This document shows, one piece after another, positions 1 to 7,582 of a stretch of DNA of 16,167 nt; positions within the stretch are counted from its first letter, which is position 1, and every line of letters begins with the position of its first letter. Source of the stretch: a bacterium (lineage in GTDB: Bacteria > Latescibacterota > UBA2968); assembly GCA_027296045.1 (NCBI GenBank), contig JAPUJS010000328.1, positions 1-16,167 of the forward strand, read 5' to 3'. A program made the position numbers and the translations under genes. The notes under the pieces were generated by a model. It searched no databases, had not been told where the DNA came from, and saw nothing but the letters and a program-made list of their open reading frames with translations.

Positions 1-509
1 GCTGCTCGACCTCCATCCAGGATCAGGTCCAGATTGGGACCCAGTTCTTTGGCGGCCATGAAAGCAGATTCGGCGGGAGGATTTCCAGACCGGTTGGCGC
101 TGGTGCTGGTGATTGGACCTTTGAGTTGGGATAGAAGATCTTGCGTGATCGGGGCATTGGAGTGGCGCAGGGCAATGGTGGATCTCCCGCCCAGAAGTTC
201 GGAGGGCAGGTTCGGATAGGCTTTGAAGATGAGGGTTAGTGGACCCGGCCAAAAAGCAGCCATCAGACGGCGGGCGTTCGGGCTTGTTTCGGTGGTGAGG
301 GTGTGGAGGTCTTCGATGCCGGGAATGAGGACGATGAGGGCTTTTTGTGTACTCCGGCCTTTGATGGCAAAAATGCGTTTGAGTGCGTCGATGTGAAAGG
401 GATCGGCGCCGAGGCCATAGACGGTTTCGGTGGGGTAGGCGATGACACCACCGTTGCGAACCTGTTCGGCGGCCCTGCGAATGCCATCTGGGTCGGCCGG
501 GACGATCAT
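1..509 (-). CDS. L-threonylcarbamoyladenylate synthase (Sua5/YrdC family), 3' part missing
   Basis: The minus strand is open from an ATG at 509 to the left window edge (169 codons, C-terminus lost). The family makes threonylcarbamoyl-AMP from Thr, bicarbonate and ATP for t6A modification of ANN-decoding tRNAs in the cytoplasm. Diagnostic motifs are visible: YPTETVYGLG (residues 25-34), the KGR signature (50-52), the WPGPLT stretch (88-93) and STSAN (about 135-139). These are the nucleotide/Thr-binding motifs of YrdC domains. The ATG overlaps the TGA of the upstream secreted-protein gene (ATGA, 506-509), which suggests translational coupling. No independent SD is evident. Whether it is a short YrdC type or a longer Sua5 type with a C-terminal extension cannot be told because the end is outside the window. 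Family assignment is firm. Confidence 0.93.
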   Translation of the reverse strand, partial: MIVPADPDGIRRAAEQVRNGGVIAYPTETVYGLGADPFHIDALKRIFAIKGRSTQKALIVLIPGIEDLHTLTTETSPNARRLMAAFWPGPLTLIFKAYPNLPSELLGGRSTIALRHSNAPITQDLLSQLKGPITSTSANRSGNPPAESAFMAAKELGPNLDLILDGGRA

Positions 510-3500
510 GGTTTTCGAGCAGCCTCTCGACTTTGTTCAAAGGCAACTGCAAAATCCAGAAAATCGGCAAAGTCGATCAGGCCGTCGGTATTGAGGTCGA
601 ATCGCTTGTCGGGAATGGGGGTGTCAAAGGCAGCAGCGAAAAGTAGGAAATCGGACAGATTGATCCGGTTGTCACCGTTGAAGTCAATCGAGATGCCACC
701 TGGACTCGGGGCGCTCAGGTTGGGCGTGTTGGGGAACAGGATGCTGAGTTCTCTGATACGGTGGTTTGACCGATCGGCGATAAAAAGGGTGCCGGTCGGC
801 CCAACGGATAGCCCTTGAGGGTCGCTCAAACTGACTTCGAGGGCAGGGCCCGATTCCTGGTCAAGTTGATTGATCCCGGTGCCTGCTACGGTCTGGATCA
901 ATTCTGTGTTGAGATCCAGAAGACGGATGCGATGGTTGCCCCGATCGGCAATATAGAGACGTCCGGTTTTGTCGACGGCAAGGCCTGCAGGCGCATTCAG
1001 TTGGGCGAATACGGCCGGTCCGCCATCTCCGCCAAACCCGGCTTCTCCGGTGCCTGCAATGGTTGTGATGATGCCTTCTGTATCGACCTTTCGGATTCGA
1101 TGGTTATTGGTATCGGCAATGTAGATTTGCCCCAAGCTGTCTATGGCAACATCCAGAGGGTTGTTCAACACAGCCTGTGTGGCCGGGAGACCATCGCCGG
1201 AGAAACCGCCGGCAACAGGACCAAATCCGCCGCTCCCTGCAACGGTTGTAATGATACTGTTCAGGTCCACCTTGCGAATGCGCTGATTAAATCGGTCTGC
1301 AATCCAGACATTGCCCTGCGAGTCTGTAGCCAGGCCGATGGGGGTGTTTAAGTTTGCATCTACGGCCGGTTCCCCATCTCCGCCAAACAGGGCTGTGGCA
1401 CGACCTGCAAAGGCCACAATGGTATTGTTTGAAGAAAAAATCCGTCTGGCTACATGGCCGCCCGATTCGCTGAGCAGCAAGTCGCCATTTGGAAGCACGA
1501 TGACGCTCCGAGGGTTGGCCAGGGCCGCTTCAGTGGCAGGGCCATCGTTGCCTGTATCCCCCAGACCAACACTTCCTGTACCTGCAAAGGTTTGGATAAT
1601 TCCTGTTACCGCATTTACCCTTCGGATGCGGTTATTGCCGGAATCTGCAATAAAGATGTTGCCGACAGAATCCACAGCAACCGATCTAGGAAGTCTCAAA
1701 AAGGCATCGGTCGCGGGACCTCCGTCACCTGCAAAATCGCCAAATCCCTGGCTTGCACCGACGACGGTTCTGATAGTGAGTTCTTCAGACCCAAAGGGTT
1801 GCAGCAATTGAATCATAACCTGGTCGGAGAGGAGGCCGGGAGAAGCGGCCGTAATGATAGCGGTTCCGGGAGCGGTTCCGGCACGAAACCGAAGGGTCGC
1901 CACACCGTCTCTTACCCGGACGGAATCGCCGCCAACAAAGATGCCTTCTCCGCTATCGAGCGTAAAGAAAATGTCTCGATCGCTGACCAGAAAAATGTTG
2001 TTTTCGTCGTTGAGCACGCTGACCGTAAATTCTGTTTCGGCCATGCCGTTGGCAATCAGAGATGTGGTCAGCGTTTCCAGGCGAAGTCTTGTAGGTGGAA
2101 GAGACGCCTCCTCGGTGATCTCTATGATGCGGTTGACGATCAAGTTTTCCGAGATTTGCTGGACAATACCACTTGGCCAGCGCACGGTCAGAATGTTGAG
2201 GAATTCGGCCTGGCCAACCCCAAAAGAGGCCACCAGGGCATCCTGGGAGAGAAAGGAAGCCCCTCCGGTAATTTCACGGAAAGCTCGTTGATTCCCATTG
2301 TAGACAATTTCGATACGTGTGCCGATCGCATCGGCGCTGCTTTCGGTGCTTATGGGGCGCACAATAAGCCAGTTTCCATTGGCCTCCTGGTTTTGATAGA
2401 GTCGGTCCGGACCCCCTTGAACGGCCACATAGAGGTCGAGACCGCCGTCGCTGTCGAAGTCGGCCAGCGCAACGCCCCGGCTGTCTTCGACAAGTTGAAA
2501 AACACTCGTATCGGTCAGGGTGCCGACAAGGGGATCGCCCTGGGTGATGGATAGGGTGTCTGTGGTGGAAGCGATGCCCATAGAATCGGCTTCTTCGGTA
2601 AAGACACCACCACTGTTTCTATAAAAAAGGTTTGGTTCGCCGCTGTTGGTGACATAGAGGTCCAGGTCACCGTCGTTGTCAAAATCGCCCCACACGGCTC
2701 CTCGCCCGCGTCCACTGTGGGCAATACCCGAGGTTGTGGCAACATCCCGAAAGACATTGCCGTCGTTGAGGTAGAGGCGGTTTTGCTCGTTGAAATAGGG
2801 GACATAGAGGTCCAGGTCGTTGTCATTGTCCACGTCTCCCCAGGAGGCTCCGAAACTGGGTCCGGAATCACTTGGGATAAATTGTCTTTCGATGCTTTCA
2901 AATATGCCGTTGTTGTTTCTGAAGAGGCGATTGGGTCCACTGTTTGCTAAAAATAAATCCGGGTCTCCGTCGTTGTCGAAGTCGCCCCAGGCGGGTTGAA
3001 TGCCGCTTTCCAGATCGCCCAGACCCAACGAGTCGGCCAGGTCGATAAATTGGCCATTGTTGTTTTGAAAAAAACGATTGGGTCCAAAGTTGGCGACATA
3101 CAGATCGGGGTCGCCGTCGTTGTCATAATCTGCCCAGGCAGCACCATACCCGTCTCCATTGTCTGAAACCCCGGTTTGGTCTCCTACGGGCGTAAATCGG
3201 TTGCCGTCGTTTCGGAACAACCGATTGGGTTGTCCAAAGTTGGTCACATACACGTCCAGATCGCCGTCGTTGTCATAATCCGCCCAGAGGGCTGCACTGC
3301 CATCACCATTGTCGTTTACACCGAGCGTGGATGCTGTTTCGGTGAATGTGGTCAGGTCGTTTCGATAGAGCAGATTGGGCTCCAGGCTCCTGACAACGTA
3401 GAGGTCCGGATCGCCGTCGGCATCATAGTCACCCCAGGCCACGCCAAAGCCCGCTCCCGAATCTCCCATGCCCAGGTTGGGCCCCACACTGGCAAATCCC

Positions 3501-5269
3501 CCAAGTTTGGGAATTTGACTCAGTCCCTGTACTGACAGGACAACGGTTGGAGAGAGAGGATCGTTGTTGAAGATGGTTAGTGTCGCTTCTTGAATGCCTC
3601 CTGTGGTTGGACGAAAAATAATGGATACATTTTGGGTGAATCCACTGGAAATTCGAAGGGTATCGGATAGATTGGCGATAAATTGGGTATCCGTCGAAGT
3701 CACTTCAGGGATGATCAGTGTGCCTTCTCCCAGGTTCGAGATTTGGATCTGCAGGGCCTGTTCCCGGCCGACAAACGTACGATCAAATACCAGGAAGTCG
3801 GGTTGAACGCCGATCACCGGGGCCACTCCCTGGCCAGAGACCTCGACCGTCGCGATGGGGATGCGGGGGTCGTCGGTTGTAATGGTAATGAGACCTTCAA
3901 ACGGCCCTTCTAATGGGGGCGCAAACTGGATCTGAATTTGGGCTTCCTGGAACGGACCAATTTGAAAAGGAAAGGGTGTGAGCACAGAAAAATCAGGTTG
4001 ATTGGATGTGACACGCTGGACTGTGAGAGGTGCGTTGCCAAAGTTGGCGATTCTGACAGATCGGGATATCGGATCTCCAACGGTAGTCCTGGAAAAGTTA
4101 ATCCGGTTGGTGATTTGAGTTAAAATGGCAATTCGAAACGTGGGGTCAAACAGCTTGCGGATTCGGTTGTTGCTTGTGTCAAGAATCAGAAGGTTTTGAT
4201 CCACATCGAGTAGCAAGTTGCTGGGTTCTGCAAGGCTTGCGTCCAGGGCAAGGCCGCCGTCACCCGAGAAATCGCCGATTCCGGCAGGTATGCCTGCAAC
4301 CGTCACGATCTCTTGCGTTTCGGGGTTCACGGATCGAACGATCTGGTTTCCGGTGTCGGCAATGTACAGGGTTCCATTTTGGTCTAGCACCACCCCAAAA
4401 GGAACGTTTAGAAAGGCGTCTGTTGCAGGTCCGCCATCTCCACCCAATCCACCGCTTCCAAAAATATCGCTGGGACCCCGACCTACGACGGTTGTGATAA
4501 TACCCGATCCGATATCAATACGCCGGACGCGATGGTTGTTGAAGTCTGCAACATAAAGGTTGCCCGAGGAATCGAGGGCCAACCCGGCCGGGGCCAGACC
4601 GGCTTCGAGTGCCGGGCCGTCGTCACCGGAAAAGGACGGGTTGCCTGTTCCGGCAAATGTCTGAACCGTGCCTGCGACCAAATCCATCCGCCGGATCCGA
4701 TAGGATGGTGCGGTCAAGTTTTGGGCATTTTCCGAGATATAGAGAAATGCATTGCCATCTGCAAGCAGGCCAACAAGGTCATCAAAGGCAATCGATGTTG
4801 CAGGCCCTTCGCCTCCGTCGATGTCCTGTTCTCCAGTGCCTGCAATGGTGGCAATTGTTCTGTTGGCGGCGTCAATCCTGCGGATCCTGCGGTTGCCGGC
4901 ATCGGCAATATAGACGTTGCCCGACGCGTCAAGGGTGACCGACTGGGGTCTGCTTAATTGAGCACTGGTGGCTGGCCCGCCGTCGCCCGAAAATCCGGCC
5001 TGGCCTGTTCCTGCGATGGTGCTAACCGTGCCTGTGACAATATCCACTTTCCGAATCCGGTGGTTTTCTCGGTCTGCAATATAAATATTGCCTTCCACAT
5101 CGAGGGCAAAGCCTAACGGGACATTCAGGGCGATATCGGTGGCAGGAATGCCTTCGCCTTCGGTTTGGCCTCCGCCCACGATGGTTTGAATAGTACCGGG
5201 GTCTTGCGCAAATGCGGCAGCCGATAGGCAGATCAGCAAGGCGGTTATGAAGCGGGTTAGAAAGCGCAT
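506..5269 (-). CDS. Giant secreted NHL / HYDIN-like / FG-GAP (VCBS) / UnbV-like / dockerin-type mosaic protein
   Basis: Encodes 1587 aa from ATG 5269; a TTG at 5275 is an alternative start. The N-terminus is a clear signal peptide (MRF, LTRF, hydrophobic core, cut near AAAFA-Q, residue about 22). Order of domains: NHL repeats (about 25-375, with recurring D/N-x-x-NHRIRK-type blade ends and FSGDGGPA loops); two Ig-like ASPM/HYDIN-type domains (about 390-585, opening with NFGNAPLTVQ and NLGEGTLIIP); FG-GAP/VCBS repeats with Ca-binding DYDNDGDPDLYV-type loops (about 600-955); an ASPIC/UnbV-like segment (about 965-1050, VRWPSG); a Big-like domain (about 1058-1155); a second NHL array (about 1160-1508); and two dockerin-type Asp-rich repeats (about 1528-1575, DFNGDNRINLSDF and DLNTDGLIDFADF). 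It is likely an exported, surface or extracellular binding protein; no enzymatic site is seen. It starts 2 nt after the MetE-like stop codon. Confidence 0.9.
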   Translation of the reverse strand: MRFLTRFITALLICLSAAAFAQDPGTIQTIVGGGQTEGEGIPATDIALNVPLGFALDVEGNIYIADRENHRIRKVDIVTGTVSTIAGTGQAGFSGDGGPATSAQLSRPQSVTLDASGNVYIADAGNRRIRRIDAANRTIATIAGTGEQDIDGGEGPATSIAFDDLVGLLADGNAFLYISENAQNLTAPSYRIRRMDLVAGTVQTFAGTGNPSFSGDDGPALEAGLAPAGLALDSSGNLYVADFNNHRVRRIDIGSGIITTVVGRGPSDIFGSGGLGGDGGPATDAFLNVPFGVVLDQNGTLYIADTGNQIVRSVNPETQEIVTVAGIPAGIGDFSGDGGLALDASLAEPSNLLLDVDQNLLILDTSNNRIRKLFDPTFRIAILTQITNRINFSRTTVGDPISRSVRIANFGNAPLTVQRVTSNQPDFSVLTPFPFQIGPFQEAQIQIQFAPPLEGPFEGLITITTDDPRIPIATVEVSGQGVAPVIGVQPDFLVFDRTFVGREQALQIQISNLGEGTLIIPEVTSTDTQFIANLSDTLRISSGFTQNVSIIFRPTTGGIQEATLTIFNNDPLSPTVVLSVQGLSQIPKLGGFASVGPNLGMGDSGAGFGVAWGDYDADGDPDLYVVRSLEPNLLYRNDLTTFTETASTLGVNDNGDGSAALWADYDNDGDLDVYVTNFGQPNRLFRNDGNRFTPVGDQTGVSDNGDGYGAAWADYDNDGDPDLYVANFGPNRFFQNNNGQFIDLADSLGLGDLESGIQPAWGDFDNDGDPDLFLANSGPNRLFRNNNGIFESIERQFIPSDSGPSFGASWGDVDNDNDLDLYVPYFNEQNRLYLNDGNVFRDVATTSGIAHSGRGRGAVWGDFDNDGDLDLYVTNSGEPNLFYRNSGGVFTEEADSMGIASTTDTLSITQGDPLVGTLTDTSVFQLVEDSRGVALADFDSDGGLDLYVAVQGGPDRLYQNQEANGNWLIVRPISTESSADAIGTRIEIVYNGNQRAFREITGGASFLSQDALVASFGVGQAEFLNILTVRWPSGIVQQISENLIVNRIIEITEEASLPPTRLRLETLTTSLIANGMAETEFTVSVLNDENNIFLVSDRDIFFTLDSGEGIFVGGDSVRVRDGVATLRFRAGTAPGTAIITAASPGLLSDQVMIQLLQPFGSEELTIRTVVGASQGFGDFAGDGGPATDAFLRLPRSVAVDSVGNIFIADSGNNRIRRVNAVTGIIQTFAGTGSVGLGDTGNDGPATEAALANPRSVIVLPNGDLLLSESGGHVARRIFSSNNTIVAFAGRATALFGGDGEPAVDANLNTPIGLATDSQGNVWIADRFNQRIRKVDLNSIITTVAGSGGFGPVAGGFSGDGLPATQAVLNNPLDVAIDSLGQIYIADTNNHRIRKVDTEGIITTIAGTGEAGFGGDGGPAVFAQLNAPAGLAVDKTGRLYIADRGNHRIRLLDLNTELIQTVAGTGINQLDQESGPALEVSLSDPQGLSVGPTGTLFIADRSNHRIRELSILFPNTPNLSAPSPGGISIDFNGDNRINLSDFLLFAAAFDTPIPDKRFDLNTDGLIDFADFLDFAVAFEQSREAARKP
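2426..3460 (-). repeat. In-gene tandem FG-GAP/VCBS repeats
   Basis: This stretch of the secreted-protein gene encodes about seven successive units of roughly 53-60 residues (last unit longer). Each contains a W-x-D-(Y/F)-D-x-D-(G)-D-x-D-L-(Y/F)-V calcium-binding loop followed by PN-(R/L)-(L/F)-(F/Y)-x-N. On the plus strand this appears as recurring gtcgccgtcgttgtc-like words roughly every 160-180 nt. The repeats have diverged at nucleotide level, so this is an old protein-repeat array rather than a fresh DNA duplication. Confidence 0.75.
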
Positions 5270-5271
5270 AA

Positions 5272-6354
5272 TCAAGAGGGGTTCGTTTTTCCAAGATATA
5301 AATCACGGCCCTTTGCCAGGGCAGCGATTTTTTGGTCGGCGACCGAGCGTTTGAGCATCCAGAAACCGCAGTCGGGGTGAACAAACCCGATGCGTCCCGG
5401 CCCAAGCGTTTTTTCGGCGGCTTCGATTCGGGCGGCCACTTCATCGGCGGTTTCGATGTGGTTGACTTTGATGTCGATCACACCGATTCCCAGTTTGATT
5501 CTGGAATCGACCTCTTTGAGAGCTTCCAGGTCTTCGGCAGGGCGGTGCGCCAATTCCAGAACCAGGTGGTCGGTGTGGAGTGCGTTGAGAAATTCGACCA
5601 GGTCTTTCCAGGTGCCGCCCTGAATGACCTGTCCGCCATAGTTGCCAAAACAAAAGTGAACGGCTTTTTCGGTGTCCGGGTCCACCCGATCCAACACGGT
5701 GTTGATGGCTCGGGCTGCCAGAGGACCATCGGACGGGTTGCCCGGAATATTGGCTTCGTCGATTTGGATACACGCGCAAGGCAATCCTGCCATCTGTTCG
5801 CCCAGGACCTGAGAAAGGCCCATGAGCAGGGCTTCGAAGTCTGGATAGTGGTTGTCCAGGAGGGTGCGGGCGAGCATGTAGGGGCTGGTGAGTGTGAATT
5901 TGAAGGGACCGCCTGCGACGGAGGCGGCTCGAACACAATCGGACAACAGGTCCAGAGTGCCTTCCGAAAGGGAGGCGTCGACGACGGCTGCGGGCTTTGC
6001 CCGAAAACCCATGGTCTGTTTGGCCCGAAATGCTTCGGTTTCACTTCGGCCAAAATGGGTGCGGGTTCCGCCCAGCGGACGAACGAAATATTCGATCATA
6101 CCGTTGGTTTCGGGGTGGTTGATGTCAAAGCGATAAAGCTCCCCATCGGTTGGCAAATCGATGCCGGCCTGGCGCTGGGTGTCGAAAACGACCCGGGTTG
6201 CATCTTGAAGGGCGGTTTCGCTGGGGGCCGAAACAAGCCATTCGGGCACGGGATAGGACCCGACGGTGGTGGTCAAGATTTCGGGTTGGTCGGGCAGGAC
6301 TTGACGGGCTTTTAATTCAGAGACCGCGGCCGGAGCAGCGGAGTTTACAGACAT
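5272..6354 (-). CDS. Core-only MetE-type (cobalamin-independent methionine synthase C-terminal) zinc methyltransferase family protein
   Basis: Encodes 360 aa, matching only the catalytic C-terminal half of MetE (full MetE is about 750 aa). Visible family motifs are TTTVGSYP near residue 28, QIDEANIPG with the substrate-Asp equivalent D199, and a plausible zinc set H233-x-C235, E267 and C329 (HFCFG, VLELAH, HPDCGF). Known relatives are core-type methionine synthases in archaea and some bacteria, and epoxyalkane:CoM transferase-like enzymes, so the methyl donor and thiol acceptor cannot be fixed from sequence alone. The start ATG has a good SD (AAGGA about 9 nt upstream). It follows the Wzz gene by 46 nt and ends 2 nt before the secreted-protein ATG, so it is probably cotranscribed. 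No typical metE regulatory element was seen in the short gap. Confidence 0.85.
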   Translation of the reverse strand: MSVNSAAPAAVSELKARQVLPDQPEILTTTVGSYPVPEWLVSAPSETALQDATRVVFDTQRQAGIDLPTDGELYRFDINHPETNGMIEYFVRPLGGTRTHFGRSETEAFRAKQTMGFRAKPAAVVDASLSEGTLDLLSDCVRAASVAGGPFKFTLTSPYMLARTLLDNHYPDFEALLMGLSQVLGEQMAGLPCACIQIDEANIPGNPSDGPLAARAINTVLDRVDPDTEKAVHFCFGNYGGQVIQGGTWKDLVEFLNALHTDHLVLELAHRPAEDLEALKEVDSRIKLGIGVIDIKVNHIETADEVAARIEAAEKTLGPGRIGFVHPDCGFWMLKRSVADQKIAALAKGRDLYLGKTNPS

Positions 6355-6400
6355 AACACAAATCCTTTACTTCTATAAGCTTTTCTTGGAAACGTTCCGA

Positions 6401-7582
6401 TTACTTGAATGCATCCCGGATGGTCTGGAGCTTGGTTCGGTTGGTTTCGTCCAGGTTTTTGAGGGCTTCGAATATGAAGGCGAGCAGGACGCTGAGCATC
6501 AAACTGAGGCCCCCGGCTGTGACCACCATCAGGGTTCTGCGGGGGCTGCTTCTAAAATCGGGAGGCACGGCCCAATCTAAAACGGTAACAACGGGGGTGT
6601 CCCGGTTTTCTTCAAACAGGGTTTTTTCATATTCTTGCTGCACAAATGCCAGGATGGCATTTTGAATTTTGATTTCCCGCATCAAACCAAAGGCTTTGAG
6701 GCCCAGGTCGGGGATTTGGGAGAAGGGAATAAACGGCGTTGGCAGGGTGCCGTTGCGTTCTCCCTCTTTGAGTCCGGTGAGATTTCCCCCCATCAGCATT
6801 TCGTCGATGGCTTTTCGAGTGGCGTCGATTTTGATGACAAGCTCTTTCAGGTGTGGATTGTCAGCCGTCATCGTACGGGCGGCGACTTCCCGTTCAATAT
6901 GGAGTTCTGCCAGGCTGACAAAGAGCAGATCAGCGCTTTCAATCTGGGCTTTTGCCTGGGTTTCCAGGTCATAGGCATGATATTTTGTCTGAAATTTGCT
7001 ATATGATAGTTCCGATTGGTAGACATCTTGCCGGGCCTGGTTGAGACGTGTTGCAAGATACTGACGATACCCTCGCGCCTTTTCCCGTGATCGAGACCGG
7101 AGGGTTTGGTCGAGCCTTTTTACAAATGCGTTGGTAATGTCGGCCGCCAGCCGGGGCGTTTCGTCCTCGTAGGAGACCGATAGGAATTGTTCTCGAGAAA
7201 GCTCGATTTGTAGCCGTGTGCCGACTTCATCAAGCAATTCCTGGCGGGTGCCGGTTTCATAGCGGTCGGCCAGGTTGAAGCTGTCGGCAATGGCCAGGCG
7301 CACGGTCTCGCTGGTGAGCACGGGTTCGAAGTCGGTGGCGACAATTTTGCCTTCCCCTATTCCCAAAAGATTGGTCGACAGATTGTTCAGGATGGCAGAG
7401 ATGCCGAGGGCGTCCTGGGATTCCTGGGGAGGATAGATGAGGGCATAGGCGCGATAGGACTTGGGTAGAATCAGAGAGACCCCGGCCGTGCAGAGCGTGA
7501 CGGTGAAGAAGGAAAAGAAGATCAACCGTCGCCAGCGGACGATGACGGCCAGATGATCCAGGATGTTCTTTTCTGCATCCAT
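6401..7582 (-). CDS. Wzz-type polysaccharide chain-length determinant / co-polymerase
   Basis: Encodes 393 aa. Typical PCP topology: a short cytoplasmic N-terminus, TM1 at about residues 18-39 ending in a proline just before the periplasmic part, a long helical periplasmic domain (coiled-coil-like at about 150-260), and TM2 at about 350-372 preceded by the conserved proline-rich motif AVPPDFRSSPRR. The C-terminal tail of about 21 residues carries no Walker motifs, so there is no fused BY-kinase domain. It should set chain length or couple polymerisation to export at the inner membrane, working with the Wza-like exporter encoded immediately upstream. The two genes share a TAATG overlap at 7582. 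It could also be described as a GumC/Wzz N-terminal-domain protein; the exact polysaccharide is unknown because no glycosyltransferase gene lies in the window. Confidence 0.9.
   Translation of the reverse strand: MDAEKNILDHLAVIVRWRRLIFFSFFTVTLCTAGVSLILPKSYRAYALIYPPQESQDALGISAILNNLSTNLLGIGEGKIVATDFEPVLTSETVRLAIADSFNLADRYETGTRQELLDEVGTRLQIELSREQFLSVSYEDETPRLAADITNAFVKRLDQTLRSRSREKARGYRQYLATRLNQARQDVYQSELSYSKFQTKYHAYDLETQAKAQIESADLLFVSLAELHIEREVAARTMTADNPHLKELVIKIDATRKAIDEMLMGGNLTGLKEGERNGTLPTPFIPFSQIPDLGLKAFGLMREIKIQNAILAFVQQEYEKTLFEENRDTPVVTVLDWAVPPDFRSSPRRTLMVVTAGGLSLMLSVLLAFIFEALKNLDETNRTKLQTIRDAFK

Noticed and set aside
1454..2554. A 366-codon plus-strand open frame opposite the secreted-protein gene
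   Set aside because: The minus strand encodes recognisable domains throughout. The plus frame has no SD, no domain and low-complexity shadow composition from Asp/Gly-rich repeats.
2426..3460. Regularly spaced similar words resembling a repeat array such as CRISPR
   Set aside because: Spacing (about 160-180 nt) and sequence match Ca-binding FG-GAP codons; there are no identical direct repeats or short unique spacers.
5270..5275. TTG start of the secreted protein at 5275
   Set aside because: It adds only two residues before a perfect signal peptide that begins at ATG 5269; kept as an alternative but not preferred.
5332..6315. A 327-codon plus-strand open frame opposite the MetE-like gene
   Set aside because: It is Gly/Val/Phe-rich shadow sequence; the minus strand carries all MetE zinc-site motifs.
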